Shown here piece after piece: positions 36,213 through 45,264 of a DNA stretch of 64,000 nucleotides. The stretch is from Endobugula sp047636495 (GTDB taxonomy: Bacteria > Pseudomonadota > Gammaproteobacteria > Pseudomonadales > Cellvibrionaceae). The notes beneath the pieces were generated by a model. The model searched no databases, had not been told where the DNA came from, and was given only the letters and a program-made list of their open reading frames with translations. Where the stretch lies: positions 169,956-233,955 of the forward strand of contig JBLILH010000001.1 in the NCBI GenBank assembly GCA_047636495.1. Reading direction: 5' to 3'. Positions within the stretch are counted from its first letter, which is position 1. The number at the start of each line of letters is the position of its first letter. The position numbers and the translations under genes are program-made.

Positions 36213-37494
36213 GGCTCTTCTCCGCTTACGTGAGGTAAATTATAGTGTTTGATAGAACATAGACTGATCATCTGGCAGTGAAGATTGCCGTATTTTGAGC
36301 TTAAAGAACTCGGTATCTTTGATGCCTCTTACTCGTTTTCGAATCATTACAAGACTGATATTTTCCACCTCTATTCTGGCGCTGGTCAGCGTGTATTTAG
36401 CGTAATTACAAATCCCCTTGACATGTTTTCTGAGTGACTTAGCAAATTTTTTTAGATACCGCATATTCGTCTCATCGGCTATAAGGCACCACTGCTCCAG
36501 ATTGGCTTGTATATCCTTAACGGTTTTCGCTTTCCATAGCGCTTGCAATTACTCGTTAAGCATATAGAGCGTATTTAAATTAACGTTTCCTTGAGCAACG
36601 TCTTTAGTTTTTCAGTTTGTGTATCACTGAGTTTATCTGTATTTTGTAATAACAGCTAAGGACTGGTTTTCATCAGCTCTTTATCTGCCCTGTTGGCTTT
36701 TCTATCTTCAATTCCGAGTTGATTGCTGATCGTCTTACTGTAATTTTTCATAATATGAGAGCGATCAACAACAATATCAGCATTGGGCAAGCAATCGCGA
36801 ACGTCTTGATGCTAAGCAGGCCCCATATCCATCGCTACAGCCTCGATATTTACAGCGGTTTCAGGTGGTAAACGCTTTAGAAAAGTTGAAAATACTTCGG
36901 CGGTACGACCCGTTTCAATACCGATCAAATGCCCCGATACCATGTCATAAATTACCGTCATATAGTCATGTCCTTTGGCCCTTGCTGCCTCATCAACCCC
37001 CAGATATTTGAGGCATTTCAATACCGTTTCCCACCGTAGGGGTAAATGCCAAGATACGGTGCTGATACTCATGTGGCGGCATAAGCCGCTGACCAATTGG
37101 CAGAAACGTGCGTTGTATCGACTGCCTTTATCAACGAAGTCAGCGGCCTTGAGTAATAGTCGGCTGGTACTTGTCGCCACCTGTGCTAATTCAATTTCTA
37201 AGTAGCAATCCAAGCCACAAAGCGGTAAATCACGAATCGTTCTTAATGCTAGCGGGTTTATTATTGGTCGGGTCAACGACTCGAAAACGACGATCTCTGC
37301 TACAGGTTATGTTTAGGCGTTGGCGATCTAAATCGTGCTGAACTTGTTTGACACGCTGGCCAGGAAGGTTCAGCATTTGGCTGGAGATGTTAAGACTCAA
37401 GTGCTTACCGCCTATAAAGTTGAGAGAAGCCTTATAGTTCATCAGATTGCGCTAGTCTTAGCATCTTTTTACCTCACGAAAGCGGAGAAGAGCC
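36213..37494. mobile_element. ISL3-like insertion sequence, degenerate, with terminal inverted repeats
   Basis: The left end GGCTCTTCTCCGCTTACGTG (36213-36232) continues AGGTAAAT; the right end read on the other strand from 37494 is GGCTCTTCTCCGCTTTCGTG then AGGTAAAA. That is 26 of 28 matching bases. The 1282-bp element has the size and the GGCTCTTC termini of the ISL3 family. No 8-bp target duplication remains (TCTGTAAA left, AATTTAGT right), so later rearrangement or decay has occurred. Its right end abuts the GT41-type fragment at 37495, showing that it interrupted that gene. Confidence 0.85.
36240..37442 (-). pseudogene. ISL3-family transposase, frameshifted
   Basis: The minus strand gives pieces in order: MNYKASLNFIGGKHLSLN with a zinc-finger-like N-terminus (37442 down), RDLPLCGLDCYLEIELAQVA, STVSWHLPLRWETVLKCL with KYLGVDEAARAKGHDYMTVIYD (the D-E/D catalytic region of the DDE domain), TAEVFSTFLKRLPPETAVNIEAVAMDMGPA and stop at 36812, then AKTVKDIQANLEQWCLIADE, LRKHVKGICNYAKYTLTSAR and IEVENISLVMIRKRVRGIKD near the C-terminus. 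At least two frame changes and several stops separate the pieces. GVDExxxxKGHxYxT and VAMDM are characteristic of ISL3 transposases. Confidence 0.85.
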
Positions 37495-37720
37495 AATTTA
37501 GTTATTACCTCTTGTACGAGTGTGGAAAACTTGGCGGGAGCTTTGGGTGTTCCGACTTGGGTGGTGTTAGGAAACGGCTGATTGGCGTTGGTTGTTAGAG
37601 CGCCGAGACAGTTCTTGGTACCCTAGTGTCCGCTTATTTCGCCAGCAGAAACGCAGCAATTGAGACGAGGTTTTTGTTCGCATAAGAGAAGCCTTGCAAC
37701 ATTTAGTGCAAGGAAAATGA
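37495..37720 (+). pseudogene. C-terminal fragment of a TPR/GT41-type glycosyltransferase
   Basis: Directly after the IS end the plus strand reads NLVITSCTSVENLAGALGVP and TWVVLGNG, stop, then after a one-base shift WRWLLERRDS and SWYPSVRLFRQQKRSNWDEV, FVRIREALQHL to TGA 37718-37720. DLVIxxxTSxAHLAGALGxPxWxLL and WYPxxRLFRQ are the donor-binding end of TPR-linked glycosyltransferases. It is probably the far end of the gene whose middle lies at 33008-33178. Confidence 0.7.
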
Positions 37721-37876
37721 AAAAATTCAAGCGGCGTAAGTAAGATTCAGCCGTCACTAATCCTCTGTTTTTTCACCCAAGCTTTTTTGTGCTTATCTTT
37801 TGGCTGTTAAATATTATAAGCAAGTAATAGCTCTTCTCGAATAATTATCAATCCCCTCTTTAGTTGGTCTTCGGGT
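37718..37876. repeat. direct repeat, right copy (partner at 33176-33335)
   Basis: This copy spans the end of the GT41-type fragment, the short gap and the last ~70 bp of avtA on the minus strand, and is therefore the likely original. See the left copy for shared landmarks. The two copies bracket about 4.4 kb. Confidence 0.85.
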
Positions 37877-39063
37877 GATGCGTAGTTAATACGAATACAT
37901 TCACGCTGGTGAGACCAGTCCTCGTCCATGCCAATAAAAAAATCCTCGCCGGGGATGATGAATACTTTTCGTGCCTTTAAACGTTGATACAGTACCTTTG
38001 ACGAAATTGGTAGGTCTTTAAACCACAACCAAAGAAAAAATGCGCCTTCGGGTTTATGAATGTAAATAGGCATGTCGCTGAAAACATCCTGTGCTAACGC
38101 CAGCGCATCCTGCATTCTTTTTTCATAGTAAGGACGAATGACATTGTCGCGCAGATGAATAATGTCTTTAGATTCGATAAGGCGTGTCATCAGGCTTGCG
38201 CCCATATTGCTGGGGGACAAGCATAGCGTTCCGTTCATTGCAGACATGACATTGATGATTTCATCTTTGGCAATGACGATCCCTGTACGTAGGCCCGGTA
38301 AGCCTAGCTTAGATAGCGACATGCCTAAGATAATATTATCGTGCCAATATAGTTCCGCATCAGTATAGATAGTACCGGGAAATGGGGCACCATAAGCATT
38401 GTCGATAATCAGTGGAATGCCATTTTCTTTGGCGAGCGTGTCTAGTTTAGCGAGTTCATCGTTAGTAATGACATTACCCGTAGGGTTAGTCGGGCGAGAT
38501 ATACATATGGCGGCGATATCTTCGGTAACCGTTAATGCGTCAAAATCAATGTGATATTTAAACTGCTTGCAGTCTAGGTATTCTATCGTCGGTTGTTGTG
38601 AGGTAATCATGTCGTCGGATAAGCCAAGTTCTCGATAGCCAATGTACTCAGGGGATAATGGGAATAGAATTTTCTTTTTCGAACCATCTTCCATGTCACC
38701 CGCTAGAAGGTTGAATAGGTAAAAAAAGCTATTTTGGCTACCGTTGGTTAATGCGATATTGTTGCGGGTGATCCCCCAATCATATTGCTCGTTGATAAAG
38801 TTAACTAGAGCATCGATAAATTGATTTTCGCCCTGCGGAGAGCTATAAAACCCTAGCGCTTTATCAAACTGCCCATTATCGATAATTGCCTGCATTTCTT
38901 GGCGAAACGTTTCGACTGCGGTCGGAATAAGCGCTGGGTTCCCTCCGCCCAGCATGCACGTCTCAGGATCGTTACTGTTAACCGCCTCACCTAAGTCCTG
39001 CATCAACGCAATAATACCCGACGCTTGGGTGAACTTTTGTCCAAATGCAGAAAACGGTTTCAT
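37807..39063 (-). CDS. avtA: valine--pyruvate aminotransferase
   Basis: 418 residues, class I/II PLP aminotransferase. AvtA-like features are FGQKFTQASGIIALMQDLGEA at the start, CMLGGGNPALIP, LGFYSSPQGENQFIDAL, ALTNGSQNSFFYLFNLLAG and the PLP-lysine motif GMSLSKLGLPGLRTGI (Lys near residue 250). GDEVLFPLSPEY-like KKILFPLSPEYIGYRELG fits AvtA better than aspartate or aromatic aminotransferases. It forms valine from 2-ketoisovalerate and alanine. Its last codons are inside the right direct repeat, but the frame is intact. Confidence 0.92.
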   Translation of the reverse strand: MKPFSAFGQKFTQASGIIALMQDLGEAVNSNDPETCMLGGGNPALIPTAVETFRQEMQAIIDNGQFDKALGFYSSPQGENQFIDALVNFINEQYDWGITRNNIALTNGSQNSFFYLFNLLAGDMEDGSKKKILFPLSPEYIGYRELGLSDDMITSQQPTIEYLDCKQFKYHIDFDALTVTEDIAAICISRPTNPTGNVITNDELAKLDTLAKENGIPLIIDNAYGAPFPGTIYTDAELYWHDNIILGMSLSKLGLPGLRTGIVIAKDEIINVMSAMNGTLCLSPSNMGASLMTRLIESKDIIHLRDNVIRPYYEKRMQDALALAQDVFSDMPIYIHKPEGAFFLWLWFKDLPISSKVLYQRLKARKVFIIPGEDFFIGMDEDWSHQRECIRINYASPEDQLKRGLIIIREELLLAYNI

Positions 39064-39304
39064 GTATCAGTGCCTTTAGGTTTTTTTTTATAGTGAGTTA
39101 ACTGCGCTCATTATTGGGAAGGTTAACGTGAAGTTACTTCGTTAGCAATCAAAAACAAGGTAAGATGTAAGCGTAAATGATTGTTTTTACTGGATTTACA
39201 CGCATGACGTTGCGTCAATAGCGTATTGATTGAGTGTGTAAATCTTGAGGATGCGCGACATTTTTCAAGAATAAAGCTGAATATACTGAGCGAGTTCACG
39301 TAGC

Positions 39305-39619
39305 TTACGAATGGCTGTTGTTTTCACACTTCCAGCACTGGCCAAAATTAGCAGGGTTGTCTTCCTTACATTGCTGGCATTGCCACGGCGGTATGTCATC
39401 TGATGAGTCGCACTGAATCTCTTTTAGTAGTTGAATGGCTCGGTTATGCTCGCTATCGTTAACGACCCATAATTCCATCCACGCATCTAGCGGTGCTAAG
39501 TCACCCATGGCACCGACAGAAAATTCATTTTTTAAGTGTGTCTGTATGTCGGCATTATCAAGAATATTCTTTGCATTACTAACAAATAATCGGTTCTCAT
39601 GGGTATAGGCTAACTTCAT
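39305..39619 (-). CDS. DUF2007-domain protein with RanBP2-type zinc finger
   Basis: 104 residues. The N-terminal 65 residues (MKLAYTHENRLFVSNAKNILDNADIQTHLKNEF and WMELWVVND) match the DUF2007 fold, a small ferredoxin-like domain thought to bind signals or proteins. The C-terminal WQCQQCKEDNPANFGQCWKC (Cys-x2-Cys-x10-Cys-x2-Cys) is a zinc ribbon of RanBP2 type. Function is unknown. It is a stand-alone gene, 36 bp downstream of the transporter gene on the same strand. Confidence 0.85.
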   Translation of the reverse strand: MKLAYTHENRLFVSNAKNILDNADIQTHLKNEFSVGAMGDLAPLDAWMELWVVNDSEHNRAIQLLKEIQCDSSDDIPPWQCQQCKEDNPANFGQCWKCENNSHS

Positions 39620-39655
39620 TTTTATCCGCCGGTTTATGGTGTGACGCAGAAGTAG

Positions 39656-40582
39656 TTAAGGTTGATTCGGTGCTAGTGAGATTGCCGTAGCGTCTTGCTT
39701 GCTCTCTTCGACTCGAAAACCTTCTAAAAGTGCAGCAATAAAGACCATTATTCCGCCGATCAATTCATTGGTGGTCAGTTGACTTTGCGTGATAATGATG
39801 ACGGATCCAATAGCGACGACTAACTCCATAACAATAATAATAGCCGAACGGCTGGCCTCTATTCGCGTGACGGCCCATTGGCTGCCCACAGTGATCAGCA
39901 TAATCCAGCACAATCCATAAATAGAGGCGAATATCAAGGGGGTTATATCGGTTGTATCTGAAGTGACTAAAGTGATGGCGGCTTCAACGGGCGGGAAGAC
40001 CCATAAAGAAAAGCCAATAAAGATGACGCAGCCAATAAACATAAAGCCTATTTTACTTGCCAGCGGTATGTTGGCTGTAAACCGAAATAGAATATTGCTA
40101 GCAGCAAGGCCTAGGCCAGATCCTAGTGCTAGCGCGTCGACTACTGTAAACGTAGTCCAAGATACTTGCCATGCTTCAAGTATGCAAACAGCGCCGCCTA
40201 AGCAAAAGAACAGGGCACACATTCGACGTCTGTCAACACGTTCGTTCAATATCCACCAGCCGCCCAGCATGCTCCATACCGGCAGCATATAAAATAAAAT
40301 AGTCACCCTAATAACGTCGCCCTTTGCCATCGCCGTTTGAAATGCCATATTGGCGAACCCGCCAAATACGCTCAGTAATAGCATTAGGCCTATTGCTGGC
40401 AACCACAAATGGCGTTGGCGATACATCCAGGGTAATAAAGCAATGGCAGCACTACTAAAAGCGATAAAAATAAGCTGCTCTGCAGGCAAGCCCATTTGTT
40501 GAATGGTTTTGATCGGTATCCATGTGAGCCCCCAGCCAATAGAGCTGAGCAATAAAATGATCACCGGTAGGCGCTGTTGCAT
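39656..40582 (-). CDS. EamA/DMT-family membrane transporter
   Basis: 308 residues from ATG at 40582 (MQQRLPVIILLLSSIGWGLTW); the open frame runs 25 codons farther to 40657, but those residues are polar, lie ahead of the first membrane helix, and look untranslated. Ten hydrophobic segments arranged as two EamA repeats (first about 8-135, second about 150-290) are visible. Substrate unknown; the family exports amino acids, nucleosides or drugs. The last 20 residues are cytosolic (FRVEESKQDATAISLAP). Confidence 0.85.
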   Translation of the reverse strand: MQQRLPVIILLLSSIGWGLTWIPIKTIQQMGLPAEQLIFIAFSSAAIALLPWMYRQRHLWLPAIGLMLLLSVFGGFANMAFQTAMAKGDVIRVTILFYMLPVWSMLGGWWILNERVDRRRMCALFFCLGGAVCILEAWQVSWTTFTVVDALALGSGLGLAASNILFRFTANIPLASKIGFMFIGCVIFIGFSLWVFPPVEAAITLVTSDTTDITPLIFASIYGLCWIMLITVGSQWAVTRIEASRSAIIIVMELVVAIGSVIIITQSQLTTNELIGGIMVFIAALLEGFRVEESKQDATAISLAPNQP

Positions 40583-40739
40583 ATAACGTGCTCGAATTGA
40601 CAATGTCTGAGGTGTTATGAATGATGTTACGCGATATGTTGCGCCGCGCTTACACATTGACTTGGTACATTATGGGTTATACAAGCCCCCTACCCGAGTC
40701 GAGTGTGGCGGCGGTTCGTTAAACGGTGGAATCTCTAGC

Positions 40740-42104
40740 TCATTGAATGTCTAGTGAATCGTTAAGCTGATCGATATCGCTGACCTGTAACAGACCCGAC
40801 GCCTGCTTAAGCAGTAATGTATTGATAATATAGTCGTAAAGCGTGTCTAAGCGATTGCGTTGGGCCTGAAATAGATTACTTTGCGCGTTGACCACGTCAA
40901 CAATATCTCGAGTACCCGCATCATAGCCTGCTTTGGTCGCAGACAAGGCGCTTTCGTTAGAGAGGATAGCCTGTTTGCGCGCTTTTAATTGTGCGATATC
41001 TGTGGTGACTGAGAGATATAGTGAGCGCGTGTCGTGTATCGTGCTGCGGCGTGTAAATAGTAAGTCTTCTTGGTCGCGAATCGACGTTTGTACTGCTTGT
41101 CTTTCTCTTGCAGATAAGCTGCCACCGGTATAAAGAGGCATATTAAAATTGATGCTGAATGTAGTAGTGGCGGAGTTGTTATCAGCCCTAGTCGAGCCGG
41201 CGGTATCAATGTCGGTATTGCTATCGCTGTAGTTAATACTGCCTGTTAGAGTGGGTAAGTGATTGCTTTTAGCTGCCTTTGCCCCTAGTTGACTGGCTTC
41301 AGCACGAAGATTACTTACTTTTAACGATAGATTGTTGGCCAACGCAAAGTCTACCCATGCCTGCTTGTTTTTTGGCTCGGGTTCCACCACTTCAAAGTTT
41401 TCTTTTAACGGGACAATATCATCATGCAGTTTGCCGGTAATTACGGTCAAAGCATCTAGTTGTATGCCTACGTTTGCTTCACTGTTAATGCGGTTAGCGG
41501 TGGCGCTATCATAAGCGGCTTGAGTTTCATGTACGTCATTGATTGATATTAAACCTACCTCATAACGCTGTTTGGTTTGCTCTAATAATGTCGCTTGGGC
41601 TTTTTCTTCCGCCGTGTCGGTTTGTAGTTGGTCTATAGCTCTAAGCGTATCAAAGTAGGCCTGCGCACTACGGATAATTAACTCCTGTTCGCTGGCTGCA
41701 TAGGTCGCCTGGGCAAGTTGCGCCTGTGATTTGCCTTGTGCGTAGGTGTTCCACGCGTTTGTGTTAAGCAGTTGTTGAGTAAGTGCAATGCCATAAGTGT
41801 TGTTGTCGGTATCTGTTTTACTTGATGTTGAACCGCTGTTGTCGGTATTGGCCCGGCTAACACTGGCGGTGCCCGTAATCTGTGGACGAAGCACCGCGCG
41901 GTTAATGGCGGCGACTTCTTTGCCCGCTAGGTATTCTGCGTAATCCGATTTTAGCTGGTGATCATTCGACTGCGCGAGTGCGTAAATCTCCCTCAGCGAG
42001 TCGCGCTCGGCATAAGACAGTGGAGCGATAACGAGAAATATTAACGCCATCGTTAACGCCAACGTTCGATGAGGTGACTTAGGCGTTGAATCCAACACGT
42101 TCAT
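40740..42104 (-). CDS. tolC: TolC-family outer-membrane efflux protein
   Basis: 454 residues from ATG 42104 (473 if the frame is opened at 42161). The signal peptide ends LIFLVIAPLSYA before ERDSLREIYALAQSNDHQLK, the standard start of mature TolC. Two OEP repeats follow (about residues 40-230 and 245-440) with RTPxxxxx-like GISINDVHETQAAYDSA and YDAGTRDIVDVVNAQSNLFQAQR. It forms the trimeric outer-membrane channel for type I secretion and efflux pumps. It is divergent from nudF exactly as in E. coli, which supports the TolC name. Confidence 0.92.
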   Translation of the reverse strand: MNVLDSTPKSPHRTLALTMALIFLVIAPLSYAERDSLREIYALAQSNDHQLKSDYAEYLAGKEVAAINRAVLRPQITGTASVSRANTDNSGSTSSKTDTDNNTYGIALTQQLLNTNAWNTYAQGKSQAQLAQATYAASEQELIIRSAQAYFDTLRAIDQLQTDTAEEKAQATLLEQTKQRYEVGLISINDVHETQAAYDSATANRINSEANVGIQLDALTVITGKLHDDIVPLKENFEVVEPEPKNKQAWVDFALANNLSLKVSNLRAEASQLGAKAAKSNHLPTLTGSINYSDSNTDIDTAGSTRADNNSATTTFSINFNMPLYTGGSLSARERQAVQTSIRDQEDLLFTRRSTIHDTRSLYLSVTTDIAQLKARKQAILSNESALSATKAGYDAGTRDIVDVVNAQSNLFQAQRNRLDTLYDYIINTLLLKQASGLLQVSDIDQLNDSLDIQ

Positions 42105-42161
42105 ATGCGGGTAACGAGCTAAGTAGGCAGTCAGTAGTGAAGAGCGAAAGCATATATTCAT

Positions 42162-42470
42162 AGCGTTATTGGCACCTTGGGCGCTGACGAAAATTCAAAA
42201 ATGTAGTGTAGCTTTTTACTCTCGTAAGGTCGATACCGGATGACATGACGGATCACCTATCGACGGTAGTAAACAATTTAAAATGAGCCAGTGATAACGA
42301 ATATAACGAATATGATGAAATCGGGTAGAATCATTCAATAGGGTTGTTAGGTGTTGATGTCCGTTTTCAGCAGGCAAAGTAGTAAGGTGCTGCGATAAAA
42401 TGGTACGATTTAATCGTAGTTAGGGTAGCACCTAAAATAGTGAGGTTGAACAGCGGAGCGGAAGCATGAA
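42162..42470. other. divergent tolC/nudF intergenic region
   Basis: No extra gene is visible. Promoters for both directions must lie here. I see no assignable operator. Confidence 0.4.
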
Positions 42471-43121
42471 GTGAAAAATGACAAACAAAAAATCAATCGC
42501 TTAAGAGGTGCCGTCGACGTGTCTAAAAATAACGTAGAAGTCCTAGATCGAGAAGTTATGTATCAAGGCTTTTTCGCCATAGAGAAAATCAAATTACGGC
42601 ACCGCTTGTTTGATGGAAGCTGGTCATCCCCGCTGACCCGAGAGTTGTTCGTCAGAGGTCATGCGGTTGCTGCGGTGGTTTATGATCCAATAAATGGGTT
42701 AATTGGCCTCGTAGAACAATTCCGTGTAGGGTTGTTAGACGACATGGAACACCCTTGGTGCAAAGAAGTGGTAGCGGGCATGTCAGAAAAGGGCGAGTCT
42801 TCTGAGCAAGTCATGCGTCGTGAATTACAAGAAGAAGCGGGTATTACCCCCACAGCGCTTTACCCAATTTGCGATTATTATAGTAGCCCAGGCGGCACTA
42901 ATGAAAAGCTAATGCTTTACTGCGCCATCGCTGATTTGAGTGATGCCGGGGGTATTTATGGCTTGCCTGAAGAAAATGAAGATATTTATTTTTTTACCTG
43001 CCGTGAAGAAACTGTGCTGGCTAATATATATAATGGTGATTATGGTAACGCGGCCACCTTAATTTGTCTGCAGTGGCTGGCAGCTAACAAGCACCGCTTG
43101 TCTATGTCTGGCTATAAGTGA
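42471..43121 (+). CDS. nudF: ADP-ribose pyrophosphatase (Nudix hydrolase)
   Basis: 216 residues, starting at GTG 42471. The Nudix box is complete: GMSEKGESSEQVMRRELQEE then AGI (G-x5-E-x7-REL-x-EE-x-G-I, about residues 103-125), followed at the family distance by YSSPGGTNEKL, which confers ADP-ribose specificity. It hydrolyses ADP-ribose to AMP and ribose-5-phosphate. First gene of the conserved nudF-yqiB-cpdA-yqiA-parE series. Confidence 0.95.
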   Translation: MKNDKQKINRLRGAVDVSKNNVEVLDREVMYQGFFAIEKIKLRHRLFDGSWSSPLTRELFVRGHAVAAVVYDPINGLIGLVEQFRVGLLDDMEHPWCKEVVAGMSEKGESSEQVMRRELQEEAGITPTALYPICDYYSSPGGTNEKLMLYCAIADLSDAGGIYGLPEENEDIYFFTCREETVLANIYNGDYGNAATLICLQWLAANKHRLSMSGYK

Positions 43122-43176
43122 GGTTGTGCGGTACAAGTTATATTGTGTTAACAGATAAAAATTAGAGGTTGCTCCA

Positions 43177-43851
43177 TTGTCTAAAGTATTACCATCTCAA
43201 ACACTGGCGCGGGCACAGCGTAAAAAGCGCTATAAAGTCGATTTGCCTGCGCAGTTGATCGAGTGCGAAATGAATTATCATCGCCTGCTGCGATTATTAA
43301 ATAATATAAAAGAGCTTGCAGTAGGAAATATACAGCACTACATAGTGGGCGACCATGCGGTTGCAGAAAGCAATTTCCGTGTTACGGTGCTAGAGCAGAC
43401 AAAATATACGACAGTAGTTCACATTGCGCAGCTATTTACCTTGCAAAACACCAGCTCTTTGACTAAAAATGACAATATGCCTATCGGAAGTTCTCTAAAT
43501 GAAGGGCTTCCCGTTGATGGCGGCTTAATAGACCGGCGTTTATCTGAAAGTGATTTAGCCAATGCCCGTCAAATAAATACAGTTGAGCCGGTTGTGAAAG
43601 GCAGTGCTAAACAAGGTTTGGCAGTATCGACCGTTTACCAAGGTGATGTGCGCTTGTACCATGATGCCAATGTTGCAGAGGTGGTGAAGTGCCAGCGCTA
43701 CCAAGCGTTTGCGCCACGCTATGAGTACCCGAATGTGGATATGCATCAAATCGATGAGAAGGTGCAAATGAACCGTTTTTTAGGTGCGCTGTTAAATCAT
43801 TGCTTATCGCACGGACGCGTAGCGGGGAATGTGATACCCGTCAATACTTAA
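43177..43851 (+). CDS. yqiB: YqiB family protein (DUF1249)
   Basis: 224 residues, apparently starting at TTG 43177 (MSKVLPSQTLARAQRKKRYK is the expected N-terminus after the alternative start). The conserved core is LPAQLIECEMNYHRLLRLLNN, plus LYHDANVAEVVKCQRYQAF and YPNVDMHQIDEKVQMNRFLG near the C-terminus. Compared with E. coli YqiB (140 residues) there is a ~70-residue insertion near residues 95-160 with no recognisable motif. Function unknown; its invariable place between nudF and cpdA supports the name. Confidence 0.9.
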   Translation: MSKVLPSQTLARAQRKKRYKVDLPAQLIECEMNYHRLLRLLNNIKELAVGNIQHYIVGDHAVAESNFRVTVLEQTKYTTVVHIAQLFTLQNTSSLTKNDNMPIGSSLNEGLPVDGGLIDRRLSESDLANARQINTVEPVVKGSAKQGLAVSTVYQGDVRLYHDANVAEVVKCQRYQAFAPRYEYPNVDMHQIDEKVQMNRFLGALLNHCLSHGRVAGNVIPVNT

Positions 43852-44018
43852 CGCAGTGTGCATAATGGAATTGAAATAATCAATGGTAAGGCAATAAGCA
43901 AAAAGCAGAATGCATCGGCTATACCTCGCTTTTAAAAGTGATGGTGAGCGACCAAAACCGGTAAAGGCACGTTCTAAATGTCCACTATACATAGACCACA
44001 AAATAATTATCGTTATTT

Positions 44019-44810
44019 ATGAATTCGCATCCTGTTCGCATCACACAAATTACCGATTGCCATTTAGGTGAGTCCAGTGGCGATCGATTATTGTCGATGA
44101 ATCCCGACGAGGGGCTGCATGATGTCCTAGCATTGATGAACCAGCAGCACCCCAATAATGATTTATTACTGCTGACGGGAGATTTGGCTAACGAGCCATC
44201 TCCCACTGTATATAAACGCTTGCATAATCTTATTGAGCGGCAGGTGACATACCCTTTTGCTTGGTTAGCAGGAAATCACGATGACCCTGAGATGATGAAA
44301 GCGGTGGGCGATAAAGTCAATATTGCCGTGCATGCGCTGGGCAGCTGGATAATTATATTGTTAGATTCTCGCGTGCCCAACGAGACCTATGGTGAGATTA
44401 GTGAAAATCAGCTAAAGTTTTTGCAGCGAACTCTCGAGCAACATACCGATAAGCATATTATGGTGAGCTTGCATCATCAGCCAGTACCTATTAACAGCGC
44501 ATGGATGGATCGTTATATTGTGCGCAATGCCGATGATTTTTGGCATATCATTAATGCGTATTCACAAGTCAATATTGTGTTGTGGGGGCATATTCACCAA
44601 GAGTTTTCCGATACCTACAACGATATTGCGTTACTCGCCACGCCGTCGACCTGTGTTCAGTTCAAGCCCAATCAACATGATTTTTGTCTCGAGAACACGA
44701 TGCCGGGGTACCGTTGGTTTGAGCTTAATAGTGATGGTAGTTTCGAGACCGGTGTGGAGCGTGTAGCCCAGAAAAGCTATGGGATAGATTTTTCATCTGT
44801 AGGATATTGA
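44019..44810 (+). CDS. cpdA: 3',5'-cyclic AMP phosphodiesterase
   Basis: 263 residues. All calcineurin-type metallophosphoesterase blocks are present: ITQITDCHLGES, LLLTGDLANEPS, WLAGNHDDP, MVSLHHQPVPI and VLWGHIHQEFSD. It hydrolyses cAMP in the cytoplasm and thus modulates CRP-type control. The distance to yqiB is 167 bp. A stop-interrupted DUF805 gene follows before yqiA, an addition relative to the E. coli order. Confidence 0.94.
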   Translation: MNSHPVRITQITDCHLGESSGDRLLSMNPDEGLHDVLALMNQQHPNNDLLLLTGDLANEPSPTVYKRLHNLIERQVTYPFAWLAGNHDDPEMMKAVGDKVNIAVHALGSWIIILLDSRVPNETYGEISENQLKFLQRTLEQHTDKHIMVSLHHQPVPINSAWMDRYIVRNADDFWHIINAYSQVNIVLWGHIHQEFSDTYNDIALLATPSTCVQFKPNQHDFCLENTMPGYRWFELNSDGSFETGVERVAQKSYGIDFSSVGY

Positions 44811-44848
44811 TTCTCACTAACAAGCCATCTAATAAAAAAGGAAATACC

Positions 44849-45199
44849 ATGGAATACTTTATTGACGGCTTTAAGAATTTTGCTAACTTTTCTGACGGAG
44901 CGCGACGCCAGTAGTGCTGGATGTTTGTACTGTTCAACTTTTTGATCGCCCTAGCGATTGCTATCGTTGAAGGTTTTTGAGGTACATTCTTTATATCCCC
45001 ATTGTTTGCTTTGGTGATGCTGGTCCCTAGTATTAGTATTGCGACTAGACGTCTGCACAATACAGGTAGAAGTGGTTGGTGGCAGTTAATTAGCGTCGTT
45101 CCGCTTATCGGTATTATTGTACTGATCGTGTTCTTGGTTCAAGACAGCAAGCAAGACAATGAATATGGGCCAAACCCAAAAACTTCTGAAATGATCTAG
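44849..45199 (+). pseudogene. DUF805 membrane protein with two in-frame stops
   Basis: The frame from ATG 44849 (AAAAAAGGA before it) would encode 116 residues: MEYFIDGFKNFANFSDGARRQ, TAG (44912-44914), CWMFVLFNFLIALAIAIVEGF, TGA (44978-44980), then FALVMLVPSISIATRRLHNT and GRSGWWQLISVVPLIGIIVL. RARRxEYWxFVLF and RRLHDxGxSGWWxLI are DUF805 signatures, and the frame is kept throughout. So two point mutations, not indels, disabled it. The protein would be a small 3-4 helix inner-membrane protein of unknown function. It is inserted between cpdA and yqiA. Confidence 0.85.
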
Positions 45200-45264
45200 A
45201 CAGTCCCGTACAATGCTTAAAATGTCACTAGATAAGCGCTAGTGGTATTTGTTATTATTTCGAT

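Noticed and set aside
44912..44980. Programmed stop-codon readthrough or selenocysteine in the DUF805 gene
   Set aside because: Two different stops (TAG and TGA) occur, the family has no Cys/Sec position there and no stem-loop element is evident; mutation is simpler.
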